The notes: generated from the letters alone by a model not told the origin. DNA of 64,000 nucleotides from Caballeronia jiangsuensis (GCA_000648925.1 JFHF01000006.1:124001-188000); one strand, 5' to 3'; positions 44,352 to 52,771 are shown, numbered from the stretch's first letter. Made by a program: numbers and translations.

Positions 44352-45119
44352 ATGCCATCACCACGCGCATCGTCCACACATCTCGTCCTCATCCCAAGCT
44401 ACGACCCTGGCGAGAAAGTCGACGAAACCGTGCGCGGCGCGCGGGAACAGTGGAATCCGGTATGGGTAGTCGTAGACGGCAGCACGGACGGCAGCGCCGA
44501 GCGCCTCTTAAAAATGGCCAAAACCGACCCCGGCCTTCACGTGATCGTGCTACCGGAGAACCGCGGCAAAGGCGCGGCGATTCTCGCGGGCCTCGACGAA
44601 GCCGCAAAACTCGGCTTCACCCACGCACTGACGATGGACTCCGACGGCCAGCATCCCGCCGCGCTGATCGGCGCTTTCATGCAAACGTCGATGCGCGCGC
44701 CCCACGCGATGATCCTCGGCCGCCCGACATTCGACGCAAGCGCGCCGCAACTGCGCGTTCAGGGCCGGCGCATCTCGAACGGCTGGGCGAATCTGGAGAC
44801 CCTCTGGATGGGCATCGGCGATTCGCTGTACGGCTTTCGCGTCTACCCGATCGCGCCCCTCGCCGCACTCATGCGCAAGCACACGTGGATGCGCCGTTTC
44901 GACTTCGATCCCGAAGCCGTGGTGCGCCTCTGCTGGCGCGGCGTACGCCCGATCAACCTCGACGCCCCCGTGCGCTATTTCACGCCGGAAGAGGGCGGCG
45001 TCTCGCATTTCCGCTATGGCCGCGACAACGCGCTGCTCACATGGATGCACGCGCGGCTTCTTTTCGGCTTCGTGCTGCGCTTGCCCTTGCTCATCGCGAG
45101 ACGCCTGTCCGGGCGATGA
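44352..45119 (+). CDS. Family 2 glycosyltransferase, DPM1/polyprenyl-type
   Basis: A 255-residue protein. VLIPSYDPG opens the GT-A fold, followed by VVVDGSTDGS (about 38-47), ENRGKGAAILAGL and the metal-binding MDSDGQHP (about 94-101). The pattern matches dolichol-phosphate-mannose-synthase-like transferases that load sugars onto polyprenyl phosphate. No transmembrane helix is evident, although the C-terminus is hydrophobic (LLFGFVLRLPLLIARRL). It stands next to the repeat element and converges with the GH28 gene, the two stops being adjacent. Donor and acceptor are unknown. Confidence 0.85.
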   Translation: MPSPRASSTHLVLIPSYDPGEKVDETVRGAREQWNPVWVVVDGSTDGSAERLLKMAKTDPGLHVIVLPENRGKGAAILAGLDEAAKLGFTHALTMDSDGQHPAALIGAFMQTSMRAPHAMILGRPTFDASAPQLRVQGRRISNGWANLETLWMGIGDSLYGFRVYPIAPLAALMRKHTWMRRFDFDPEAVVRLCWRGVRPINLDAPVRYFTPEEGGVSHFRYGRDNALLTWMHARLLFGFVLRLPLLIARRLSGR

Positions 45120-47132
45120 TCAGCGCGGATCGCTGACCGTCGAATTCATCGTCACGCCCGCGATCACCGTGTTCTTCAACACGATGTCGTGCACGTTGTA
45201 CGCGTAGATCGGGCCGGGCGTCGTCGCGGTGGCGGGACCGGCCGCAACGGGCGTGCCGAAATCGCAATCCGTGATCGTCACGCCGGTGATCGCCGGAATC
45301 GCGGGCGTCGGCGCGGGGCCGTTGTAATCGAACGCGACCGGGCCTTGGGCGACGATCGCCTGAAAGCACGAACCGGTCACGCCGTTCAGCGACACGTTGC
45401 TCGCCTTCACGTTCGAGATGTTCACGTTCTGCACGAGCGCGGGCCGCGTGCGGATCGCGTCCTTCGACGGCTGATAGTCGCAGTCGAACGTGATGATCCC
45501 GCCCTGCGCCGCCGACGGATTCGCCGCCGCCGCCGTCGCCACGCCGAGCGGCACCGTCGCGTTGATCGGGCTGCCCGCGAGCAGGCTGCTGCCGTATCCG
45601 GAAGGCGTGAGGCTCACGCCGTTGGGCAGCGTCACGTTGTCCACGTAGAAATCCTTCACGAAGCCGCCGCGATTCATGTTCGTCTTGATGCGGATCGCGA
45701 TGTTCAGCGAATTCGTCGCCCAGAACTTGTTGAGCATCTGCAGATTGCGCGCGTAGATCTGCTGCACGCCGCCGCCCATCTCGCTGCCGAGCGTGATGCC
45801 GCCGTGGCCGCTGTTCATCGTGCAATTCTGGATGACGTGGTTCTGCGCCGGGCCGTATTGCGTGTCGAGATCCTTGCCCGACTTGATCGCGATGCAGTCG
45901 TCGCCGGTATTGAACGTCACGTTCTCGCACAGCACCATGTCGCAGGCGTCGGGATCGAAGCCGTCGTTGTTCGGGCCGATGCTGTCAACGGTCACGCTGC
46001 GCATCACGACGTTCTGGCAATCGGTCGGATGGTGCTGCCAGAAAGGCGTGTTGTTCGTGCGATAACTTTCCATCAACACATTCGTGCAGCCGATGAACTC
46101 CACCATGCAGGGCCGCAGATAATGGCCGATGCCGAAGATGCGCTTCTCGATCGCGACGCCCGCCTCCGATAGCGCAGGCAGATAGTTCTGGTCCTGCTGC
46201 CAGGGCGTGGCGGGATCGGTGAGCTTGGCGTAGAGCGCATCGGGGATGCCGGGCACGGCGGTTTTCAGATCGACGTTGTTCGCATTGCTCGATGCCTGCG
46301 AAGGCGTCGACGAATTCACGCAGCCGTAGACGCCGTTGTTGCCTTTCCATGTCCACCAGCAGGTCGCGGTGTTGCCGCTGCCGGCGAAGGGCGTCATCGC
46401 CTGGCCGTTGAGCACCGAAGTATCGCCTTCGCCCGTGACCGCGATGTTCTTCTGGTTGCGCGCGTAGACCGGCGGGCCGTAGTTGAGGCAGTCGTTCGCC
46501 TGCCAGCGGCTGTAGAAGAGCTTGCCGTTCGGGCCGCAATCGATCGGGCCGTCCTTCGCATAGTCGGCGGGATTCGGGCTGAAGTAGATCGTGCAGTTCG
46601 CGGACAGATGGAAGTCGACGTTGGACAGCAGCACGATCGGGCCGGCGCAATACCACGCGCCCGCCGGCACGACGACATGGCCGCCGCCCGCCGCGTTGCA
46701 AGCCGCGATGGCCGCGAGAAACGCTGGACGCGAGTCGAAGGAGCCGGGCGCGTTAGTCTGGTCGGCGCCCGTGCTCAACGGCGATTTCGTCGGATCGGTG
46801 TACGGATTCGCCGCCGCGACGACCGCGCAGGGTTTCGCGCCGTAATCGGTGACGAGGAACTGGCGGCTCGGAAACATCGACGTCGATACGCCTTGCAGCG
46901 CGTTCACGATCTGCGTCGCCGAACCGGACGCGCCCCAGATCGGGTCCTGTGCGGCAGGCGGCGGCGTCGAGCCGGAGCCTGAATTCGAATCGTCGTGGCC
47001 GCCGCAGCCCGCGAGCGTGCCGAGCGCGCCCATCGCACCGAAGAGCGGCGCGCCCGCCGAAATGCCCGCGAATTTGACGAACGTACGGCGCGCGACGGAT
47101 CGCACCGCCGACGCATGTTTCGGTTGCTTCAT
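45120..47132 (-). CDS. Exported GH28-family polygalacturonase-like lipoprotein
   Basis: A 670-residue protein. A Tat-like RRTFVK is at 15-20 and a lipobox LAGC at 40-43, so it may be a Tat-exported lipoprotein. A Ser/Pro linker and a right-handed beta-helix with all GH28 hallmarks follow: NNDGFDPD (388-395), GDDC (410-413), GHGG (442-445) and RIK (481-483). It is longer than typical GH28 enzymes (350-500 residues), with insertions before the core and a C-terminal extension. It should cleave galacturonan and could feed galacturonate to the Udh pathway elsewhere in this window. It is not in an operon. Confidence 0.9.
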   Translation of the reverse strand: MKQPKHASAVRSVARRTFVKFAGISAGAPLFGAMGALGTLAGCGGHDDSNSGSGSTPPPAAQDPIWGASGSATQIVNALQGVSTSMFPSRQFLVTDYGAKPCAVVAAANPYTDPTKSPLSTGADQTNAPGSFDSRPAFLAAIAACNAAGGGHVVVPAGAWYCAGPIVLLSNVDFHLSANCTIYFSPNPADYAKDGPIDCGPNGKLFYSRWQANDCLNYGPPVYARNQKNIAVTGEGDTSVLNGQAMTPFAGSGNTATCWWTWKGNNGVYGCVNSSTPSQASSNANNVDLKTAVPGIPDALYAKLTDPATPWQQDQNYLPALSEAGVAIEKRIFGIGHYLRPCMVEFIGCTNVLMESYRTNNTPFWQHHPTDCQNVVMRSVTVDSIGPNNDGFDPDACDMVLCENVTFNTGDDCIAIKSGKDLDTQYGPAQNHVIQNCTMNSGHGGITLGSEMGGGVQQIYARNLQMLNKFWATNSLNIAIRIKTNMNRGGFVKDFYVDNVTLPNGVSLTPSGYGSSLLAGSPINATVPLGVATAAAANPSAAQGGIITFDCDYQPSKDAIRTRPALVQNVNISNVKASNVSLNGVTGSCFQAIVAQGPVAFDYNGPAPTPAIPAITGVTITDCDFGTPVAAGPATATTPGPIYAYNVHDIVLKNTVIAGVTMNSTVSDPR

Positions 47133-47419
47133 GAAAGTCTCCTCGATGCGGATTTTTGAGCGCGCGCGAAGCGCACGGACGCACGGCGCGGCGTCCGGTT
47201 TGAGATTCGAAGGGGAAGGGTGAAGCGGGCGTCAGCCGGAAGGCTGCGAGGGAGAAAACAAACGATGTCGTACAACATCGGCGCGGCGGGGCATGGCGTC
47301 TCCAGCGATGTCCAATGCGCGCGTGGGGCCGCGCGTCATGGAGCAAACGTTAGCGGGATCGCTATCGGACGTCAAGCGGGGCTAACGTGTAGTCCAGGTT
47401 TGATATGGGACGTCGTATG

Positions 47420-48748
47420 TTAAGTCGCCTTTTTCAGGACGAGACGCGCTTCCAGCCCGCCGCCTTCACGATGATGCAGCGTGAGCGACGCGTCCATCGC
47501 GAGTGTGAGTTGCCGCGCGATGGCAAGCCCCAGACCCGTGCCGCCGGTCTGCCGGTTGCGCGAGCCTTCCAGCCGCACGAATGGCTCGAACACCGCCTCC
47601 AGCGATTCGTCGGGAATGCCCGGCCCGCGATCGAGCACGGCGATGACGGCGCGGCCATCGTCCCGCGTCGCGACTTCGATTTCCGCCGCGCCGGAATACT
47701 TGATCGCGTTATCGACGAGATTGCCCACGACGCGCTTCAACGCCTGCGGAGGCGCCATCAGCGCGCCGCTGATATTGCCGCGCAGCGTCACCGATTGCCC
47801 GGCATCGAGATAGTCATCGACGATGCTCTCGAACAACGAGTCCGGATCGATGCGGCGCGGCGCTTCGTTCGTGCCGTGCAGCGTGCGCGCGTAGGTCACG
47901 CCTTCCTTCACGAGCGACTCCATTTCCTTCAGGTCCTGCTGAAGCTTCGCGCCGGCGGCTTCGTCGTCCATTACATCGACGCGCAGGCGCATGCGCGTGA
48001 TCGGCGTCTGCAGGTCGTGCGTGATCGCCGCGAGAATCTGCATGCGCTGGGTCATGTACGTCGAGACGCGGTCCTGCATCGCGTTGAACGCCTTCGCCGC
48101 GCGCGCGACTTCCTCCGGCCCGGACTCGGGCAGGCGCTCGGCCTTGAGATCGGGACCGAGCGTGTCGGCGGCATTGGCGAGGCGCTTGAGCGGGCCCGTC
48201 GCGAGGCGCACCGCGAGCCAGCAGCACCCGCCGAGCACGATCAGTTGCAGCACCAGCACCAGCGGCAACCAGCCGGAGAGCGGCGTGCCGACCATCGGAC
48301 GCATGTCGATGGTGAGCGGCGAGCCGTCCGACAGCCGCAGATGCACCTGGAAGCGTTCCTTGTCGCCCGGCACGGCGTTGACCGTCAGCGGATAGCGCTT
48401 GCCGATGCCCTCGCCGATGGACCGCGCAAAGCGCTCCGACAGCGCGGCATCCAGCGGCGCGCCCGTCTCGCCGGGTCCGAGAATGAACGTGTAGCTGCGG
48501 CGCGCGAGACGCGGCAGCCACGCTGCGCGCTCGTCCGGCGGCAGATGATCGAGCAGCGCGACCGAGCTCGCCACTTCGCGCTCGACGTAGCCCACCATCA
48601 TGTGGGTCATCGAATCGTCGCGTTCGCGCATCGTCAGAAGGAACGAGAACGTCTGCGCGAGCGCCAGTCCGACGACGAGAATCAGCGCGAGCCGCGCGAA
48701 CAGCGTGCGCGGCCAGTGCAGCAGGGAAGCGGGCGTTACCGTGCTCAT
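47420..48748 (-). CDS. Two-component sensor histidine kinase
   Basis: A 442-residue kinase. The first helix is at about 15-38, then a roughly 120-residue periplasmic sensor, a second helix (about 160-182), HAMP (183-235), the phospho-acceptor H244 in ITHDLQTPITRMRLR, and an ATPase domain with NLVDNAIKYS, DRGPGIP and GTGLGLAIARQL. Its start overlaps the stop of the response regulator gene by four bases (ATGA). The sensor domain is not recognised. Close to thioredoxin-like and Ohr genes, it may respond to redox or reactive chlorine/oxygen stress (inference). Confidence 0.92.
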   Translation of the reverse strand: MSTVTPASLLHWPRTLFARLALILVVGLALAQTFSFLLTMRERDDSMTHMMVGYVEREVASSVALLDHLPPDERAAWLPRLARRSYTFILGPGETGAPLDAALSERFARSIGEGIGKRYPLTVNAVPGDKERFQVHLRLSDGSPLTIDMRPMVGTPLSGWLPLVLVLQLIVLGGCCWLAVRLATGPLKRLANAADTLGPDLKAERLPESGPEEVARAAKAFNAMQDRVSTYMTQRMQILAAITHDLQTPITRMRLRVDVMDDEAAGAKLQQDLKEMESLVKEGVTYARTLHGTNEAPRRIDPDSLFESIVDDYLDAGQSVTLRGNISGALMAPPQALKRVVGNLVDNAIKYSGAAEIEVATRDDGRAVIAVLDRGPGIPDESLEAVFEPFVRLEGSRNRQTGGTGLGLAIARQLTLAMDASLTLHHREGGGLEARLVLKKAT

Positions 48749-49488
48749 TGCGAAGACTCGATCGGTTTGACCTCGGCAGAAAACACATAGCCTTCGCTGC
48801 GCAGCGTCTTGATGTAGCGCGGCTCGCGAGCGGTGTCGCGCAGACGCTGGCGCAGTCGCGACACGAGCAGGTCGATGGAACGGTCGAACGCATCGGCCTG
48901 GCGTCCTTGCGTCAGGTTCAGGAGTTGATCGCGCGTGAGCACGCGCTGCGCGTTGTCGAGAAACACGCGCAGCAGCCGGTATTCCGCGCCGGACAGCGCG
49001 ACCATCGTGCCTTCGGCATCGAGCAGATGACGCGCGGTCGTGTCGAGGCGCCAGTCGCCGAATGCGAGCATCGGCGCGGATTCGCTCACTTCCATTCCCG
49101 GCGGCAACATGCGCGTGCGGCGCAGCACCGAGCGGATACGCGCGAGCAGCTCGCGCACGGCGAAGGGTTTCGGCAGGTAATCGTCGGCGCCCATTTCGAG
49201 ACCGAGAATGCGATCCGCTTCTTCGTTGCGCGCGGTGAGCATCAGCACCGGCACGTCGCGATACTTGCCCGCGCGCAGCTCGCGGCACAGCACGAGACCG
49301 TCTTCGCCGGGCAGCATCAGATCGAGCACGATCAGATCCGGCGCGCCTTGCTGCTCCAGCACGGCGCGCATCTGCCGGCCGTTCGCCGCGAGCGACACGC
49401 GCATGCCGTTCTTTTCGAGGTAGGTGGCGAGCAGTTCGCGAATGCCGCGATCGTCGTCGACGATCAATACGTGATCAGTGGTTTCCAT
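48745..49488 (-). CDS. OmpR/PhoB-family response regulator
   Basis: A 247-residue regulator. The receiver has acidic D11-D13, phospho-acceptor D56 in LIVLDLMLPGEDG, Thr in LMLTARNE and KPF; a winged-helix DNA-binding domain follows (SGAEYRLLRVFLDN; GRQADAFDRSIDLLVSRLRQRL). No Shine-Dalgarno is seen before the ATG at 49488. The start lies inside the 3' end of a 47-codon frame that does have one, so translation may be coupled. It is divergent from the CGNC thioredoxin gene across a GTATC/GATAC box, the likely binding site. Confidence 0.92.
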   Translation of the reverse strand: METTDHVLIVDDDRGIRELLATYLEKNGMRVSLAANGRQMRAVLEQQGAPDLIVLDLMLPGEDGLVLCRELRAGKYRDVPVLMLTARNEEADRILGLEMGADDYLPKPFAVRELLARIRSVLRRTRMLPPGMEVSESAPMLAFGDWRLDTTARHLLDAEGTMVALSGAEYRLLRVFLDNAQRVLTRDQLLNLTQGRQADAFDRSIDLLVSRLRQRLRDTAREPRYIKTLRSEGYVFSAEVKPIESSQ

Positions 49489-49618
49489 CGATGGATCGTT
49501 GTCGTTGACGCTTGAGTTGCACCCGGCTCGGGCTGACCAGCAGACACTGAACCGGATGGGCCATTTCCGTCGCGATACCGCCTAAGAGAAAGGCGAGAAC
49601 CGCCAGCATGCGTTTCAT
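49475..49618 (-). CDS. Small 47-aa membrane/leader peptide overlapping the response regulator
   Basis: The frame starts at 49618 with GGGAG 6-7 bases upstream and encodes a peptide beginning MKRMLAVLAFLLGGIATEM, with one hydrophobic segment. It ends 14 bases inside the response regulator gene, which itself lacks a ribosome binding site. It may be a true small inner-membrane protein, a leader peptide needed for coupling, or both. No homologue is recognised. Confidence 0.5.
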   Translation of the reverse strand: MKRMLAVLAFLLGGIATEMAHPVQCLLVSPSRVQLKRQRQRSIDGNH

Positions 49619-49676
49619 TCGAAGCTCCCGCCGATGATGCGATGTCTGCGTTATAGCGTGCTTCGGCGGAAGTTTT

Positions 49677-49752
49677 GTATCGCAGTGTATCCCGCATGTC
49701 GCGCGATACATAACATTGCGCAGCGCGCCTTTTTCCGACACAAGCGGGATAC
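49677..49752. promoter_or_regulatory. Four-part GTATC/GATAC box (copy A)
   Basis: GTATC at 49677 and 49687, then GATAC at 49705 and 49748; gaps are 5, 13 and 38 bases. The interval also carries CATTGCGCA and GACACAAGC, both matched in copy B. It lies between the two-component operon and the divergent CGNC thioredoxin gene. Confidence 0.7.
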
Positions 49753-49858
49753 GCGCGAGCAGTCCAATGCGGTCATGCCGATGAATACGTCGGCCTGCCG
49801 GGGCGACGGGTTCATATCGCGTCGCCCCGATTTTCTACCGCATTCAGAGGACTTCGAC

Positions 49859-50398
49859 ATGCTCGCCGCCATCAAGAACGCCGCCGCGTGCGCCGGACTG
49901 GCCGCCTGCGCGGCCATTACGCCCGTGCACGCCGCCGCGCCCGCCAGCGCCAACACGCACTCCAACGCCGCGCCGGAATTCGCCGGCATCGACACATGGC
50001 TCAACAGCGCGCCGCTCACGCTCGCGCAGTTGCGCGGCAAGGTCGTGCTCGTCGATTTCTGGACCTTCGCGTGCGGCAACTGCGTCAACACGCTGCCGTC
50101 CGTGAAGTCGTGGCATCAGAAGTACGCGGACAAGGGGCTCGTCGTCATCGGCGTGCATACGCCCGAGTTTCCGTTCGAGCAGGACACGAACAACGTGAAG
50201 CGCGCGATCGAGCGCTTCGGCATCACGTATCCCGTCGCGCAGGACAACCGCTATGCGACCTGGGCTGCGTACGGCAATCAGTATTGGCCCGCGTTCTATC
50301 TGATCGACAAGCACGGGCAAGTGGCCTACACGCACGTCGGCGAGGGCGATTACGCGCAGACCGAAGCGGCGATCCAGAAGCTGCTGGCCGAGCGCTAA
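49859..50398 (+). CDS. Periplasmic TlpA-like thioredoxin-family protein (CGNC)
   Basis: A 179-residue protein. The signal peptide runs to HAAAP (about residue 27), then comes a TlpA/DipZ-type thioredoxin domain with CGNC at 72-75 (DFWTFACGNC), GVHTPEFPFEQDTNNVKRAI and YWPAFYLIDKHGQVAY. The ATG at 49859 follows AGAGGA; earlier in-frame ATGs are not supported. Compared with its two relatives (CINC), the dipeptide between the cysteines is Gly-Asn, which should shift the redox potential. It is directly downstream of a GTATC/GATAC box. Confidence 0.88.
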   Translation: MLAAIKNAAACAGLAACAAITPVHAAAPASANTHSNAAPEFAGIDTWLNSAPLTLAQLRGKVVLVDFWTFACGNCVNTLPSVKSWHQKYADKGLVVIGVHTPEFPFEQDTNNVKRAIERFGITYPVAQDNRYATWAAYGNQYWPAFYLIDKHGQVAYTHVGEGDYAQTEAAIQKLLAER

Positions 50399-50408
50399 GC
50401 CGGGTTTC

Positions 50409-50483
50409 GTATCGCAATGTATCTGGAACGTGCGCGATACAAAACATTGCACAAGACCCGCATACCGGACACAAGCCAGATAC
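50409..50483. promoter_or_regulatory. Four-part GTATC/GATAC box (copy B)
   Basis: GTATC at 50409 and 50419, then GATAC at 50436 and 50479; gaps are 5, 12 and 38 bases. CATTGCACA and GACACAAGC occur at the same relative places as in copy A. It lies upstream of the DUF4148 gene and the following small-protein and Ohr genes. Confidence 0.7.
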
Positions 50484-50601
50484 CTGCGGGGCTTCAAATA
50501 CACACAACGACGGCTCACGAGTGAAACGCAAGACGAACACCGCGACGCCCGAGTGCCGTAACTCACACAACCGACCGATTGATCCGCCAAGGAGAAACAC
50601 C

Positions 50602-50820
50602 ATGAAATCCACGATCGTTGCTTTCGCTCTCGTCGCCAGCGCTGTTGCGGGTGTGGCTCACGCCGCCGTGCCGGCCAACCCGGTGAACGTGCAGAGCCAG
50701 CAGACCGTTGCGAGCCAGAACAATGCCGGCAAGACCCGCGCCGAAGTGAAGCGCGAACTGGTTCAGGCACAGCGCGATGGTCAGATCGCCGCGCTGCGCA
50801 GCCTGTATCAAGGTAGCTGA
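50602..50820 (+). CDS. DUF4148 small exported protein
   Basis: A 72-residue protein. The signal peptide MKSTIVAFALVASAVAGVAHA is followed by a short Q/V-rich stretch and the DUF4148 core KTRAEVKRELVQAQRDGQI. AAGGAGA precedes the ATG at 50602. DUF4148 proteins are abundant in Burkholderiales and lack an assigned function. It is the first gene after box copy B. Confidence 0.85.
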   Translation: MKSTIVAFALVASAVAGVAHAAVPANPVNVQSQQTVASQNNAGKTRAEVKRELVQAQRDGQIAALRSLYQGS

Positions 50821-50867
50821 TTCGTTATTACCAAATATCGACCGACATTACTCATAGAGGCTCAATC

Positions 50868-51140
50868 ATGATCAAGCAATTCGTCACCGCCGCAGTCATC
50901 GCCGTCAGCGCCGTCGCCGCCGGTTCCGCCTTCGCCAGCAGCGGCTACGGCCCCGCGCCGCACTATGACCCGCTCGCGGGCGCGCCCGCTTCTCAACGCG
51001 GCGTGAGCGTGCAGACCATCGCCAGTGAAAGCGCCGCGATGCCGATGCAGGCGTACGGCGGCGTGACCGACACGGTCGCGCAATCGGGCGCACGCGTCAC
51101 GTCGACGAACGATACGACCAGACTCTTCGCGCATCACTAA
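50868..51140 (+). CDS. Small exported protein of unknown function (90 aa)
   Basis: A 90-residue protein with a clear signal peptide (MIKQFVTAAVIAVSAVAAGS, cleaved near FASS). The mature part is about 65 residues, rich in G, A, S and T, with no cysteine. The YGPAPHYDPLAG stretch near the mature N-terminus resembles small DUF4148-associated proteins. It lies 47 bases after the DUF4148 gene and 35 before ohr, so it is probably co-transcribed with them. Confidence 0.7.
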   Translation: MIKQFVTAAVIAVSAVAAGSAFASSGYGPAPHYDPLAGAPASQRGVSVQTIASESAAMPMQAYGGVTDTVAQSGARVTSTNDTTRLFAHH

Positions 51141-51175
51141 GCCAATCGACTTTCGAACACATAGAGGAACGCATC

Positions 51176-51592
51176 ATGACCCAGATCGACACCGTCCTGT
51201 ACACCGGCAAAACGCACGTCGTCGGAGGCCGCGAAGGCCATGCGAAGAGCACCGATGGCCGTCTCGACGTGAAACTCTCGCCGCCCGGATCGACGGGCGC
51301 GGGCACCAATCCCGAGCAGATGCTCGCCGCGGGCTGGTCCGCGTGTTTCATCGGCGCGATGGGCAAGGCCGCCGCGAAACTGAAGGTCCGCCTGCCCGCC
51401 GACACCGCCGTCGATGCGGAAGTGGACCTCGGCATGGCGGGCGAAGCGTACCTGCTGCGCGCGCGCCTGAACGTGAGCCTGCCGGGCATCGAGCGCGCGG
51501 TGGCCGAGGAAATCGCGAATCTGGCGCATCAGACCTGCCCGTACTCGAAGGCGCTGAAGAGCAACATCGACGTGACGATCACGGTGGTCTGA
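51176..51592 (+). CDS. ohr: Organic hydroperoxide resistance protein (Ohr/OsmC family)
   Basis: A 138-residue Ohr-type peroxidase. The peroxidatic Cys57 is in EQMLAAGWSACFIGAM and the resolving Cys121 in LAHQTCPYSKA. The N-terminal TVLYTGKTHVVGGREG and the GTNPEQ segment are typical of the Ohr subgroup. It reduces organic hydroperoxides in the cytoplasm using lipoyl or dithiol donors. AGAGGA precedes the start. No OhrR (MarR-type) gene is adjacent; its position after box copy B suggests control by the two-component system instead. Confidence 0.92.
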   Translation: MTQIDTVLYTGKTHVVGGREGHAKSTDGRLDVKLSPPGSTGAGTNPEQMLAAGWSACFIGAMGKAAAKLKVRLPADTAVDAEVDLGMAGEAYLLRARLNVSLPGIERAVAEEIANLAHQTCPYSKALKSNIDVTITVV

Positions 51593-51670
51593 CGCGTTCC
51601 ACGGGCGCGCTGCGGCGAGCGGGTCCGGTAGACTTGGCGCTTCATCGATCACGCGAAGCACCGAGCCGAC

Positions 51671-52594
51671 ATGGACCGAATCGACGCGATGAAGGTTTTC
51701 ATCGCCACGCTGGACGAGGGCAGTCTGGCGGGCGCGGGGCGGCGGCTCGGCCGCTCGCCCGCCGCCGTGAGCCGGGCGATCGCCTTTCTCGAAGAGCACA
51801 CCGGCACGGCGCTGCTCCATCGCACGACGCGCACCATCAAGCTGTCCGAAGCCGGCGAACGTTACGCCGTCGCGTGCCGCCGCATCCTCATCGATCTCGA
51901 AGAAGCCGACTTGCTGATCGCGCACGAGCGTTCCGCGCCGCGCGGCCTGCTGACGATCACCGCGCCCGTCGCCGCGGGCGAAGACTTTCTGCGTCCGATG
52001 CTCGACGATTTCATCGCGCGCTTTCCCGCCGTTTCCGTGCGGCTGCAAATGCTCGACCGGCCCGTGAGCCTGATCGACGAAGGCATCGATGTGGCGCTGC
52101 GCATCGCGCATCTGTCGGACTCGACGCTGATCGCGATTCCCGTGGGCGAAGTGCGGCGCGTCGTGGCCGCGTCGCCGCGCTATCTCGCGAAGCATCCGCG
52201 CATCGGACAGCCCGCCGATCTCGCGCAGCATCAGATCATCTCGATGACGCACTTCGGCCTCGATTCGTGGAGCTTTCCGACGTCGGGCGGCTCGACGATT
52301 CCGCAAGTCGTGCAGTTCGCGCCGCGTTTCATCGTCAACACGGTGCGGGCGGCCGTGGCATCCGCCGTCGATGGGCACGGGCTCACGCGGCTCTTTTCGT
52401 ATCACGTCGCGAAGGAAGTGAAGGACAAGACGCTGCAAATCGTGCTGCCGGACAGCGAGCATGCGCCGTTGCCGGTGCATCTGCTGACGCCGCACGGACG
52501 GCTTTCGGTGCCGAAGGTGCGGGCGTTCGTCGATTTCGCGACTCCGCGTCTGCGGCGTCACTTCAAGCAATCGCAACTCGATTCAACCGCATAA
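51671..52594 (+). CDS. LysR-family regulator
   Basis: A 307-residue LysR protein with HTH AMKVFIATLDEGSLAGAGRRLGRSPAAVSRAIAFLE and a CrgA/PecT-type effector domain (APRGLLTITAPVAAGEDFLRPML; VDVALRIAHLSDSTL-like core). It lies 78 bases after ohr and before the MFS efflux gene. Regulators of this subgroup often control an adjacent efflux or detoxification gene. The target and inducer are unknown. Confidence 0.9.
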   Translation: MDRIDAMKVFIATLDEGSLAGAGRRLGRSPAAVSRAIAFLEEHTGTALLHRTTRTIKLSEAGERYAVACRRILIDLEEADLLIAHERSAPRGLLTITAPVAAGEDFLRPMLDDFIARFPAVSVRLQMLDRPVSLIDEGIDVALRIAHLSDSTLIAIPVGEVRRVVAASPRYLAKHPRIGQPADLAQHQIISMTHFGLDSWSFPTSGGSTIPQVVQFAPRFIVNTVRAAVASAVDGHGLTRLFSYHVAKEVKDKTLQIVLPDSEHAPLPVHLLTPHGRLSVPKVRAFVDFATPRLRRHFKQSQLDSTA

Positions 52595-52668
52595 CGGAAG
52601 ATTATCTTCCGATCGACGTCGATTCTCTCTTGAAGCGATCGAATATAGACTGGCCTTCATGAACGGGC

Positions 52669-52770
52669 GTGCAGAGCGTGCCCGGCGGGGACTACCGCTT
52701 GTTGTTCGTGATCGGCGCGGGCGCGCTTGCGGTTGCGCTTGTCACGATCTGCTTACCGCGTCGAGGTCGA
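52669..52770 (+). pseudogene. Possible remnant of an MFS transporter C-terminus
   Basis: A frame in this gap reads GGDYRLLFVIGAGALAVALV followed by TICLPRR, like the last transmembrane helix and tail of an MFS transporter. It has no N-terminal part, no ribosome binding site and is out of frame with the intact MFS gene that follows. It may be a leftover of a deletion or duplication at this locus, or chance hydrophobic coding. Confidence 0.3.
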
Positions 52771-52771
52771 A

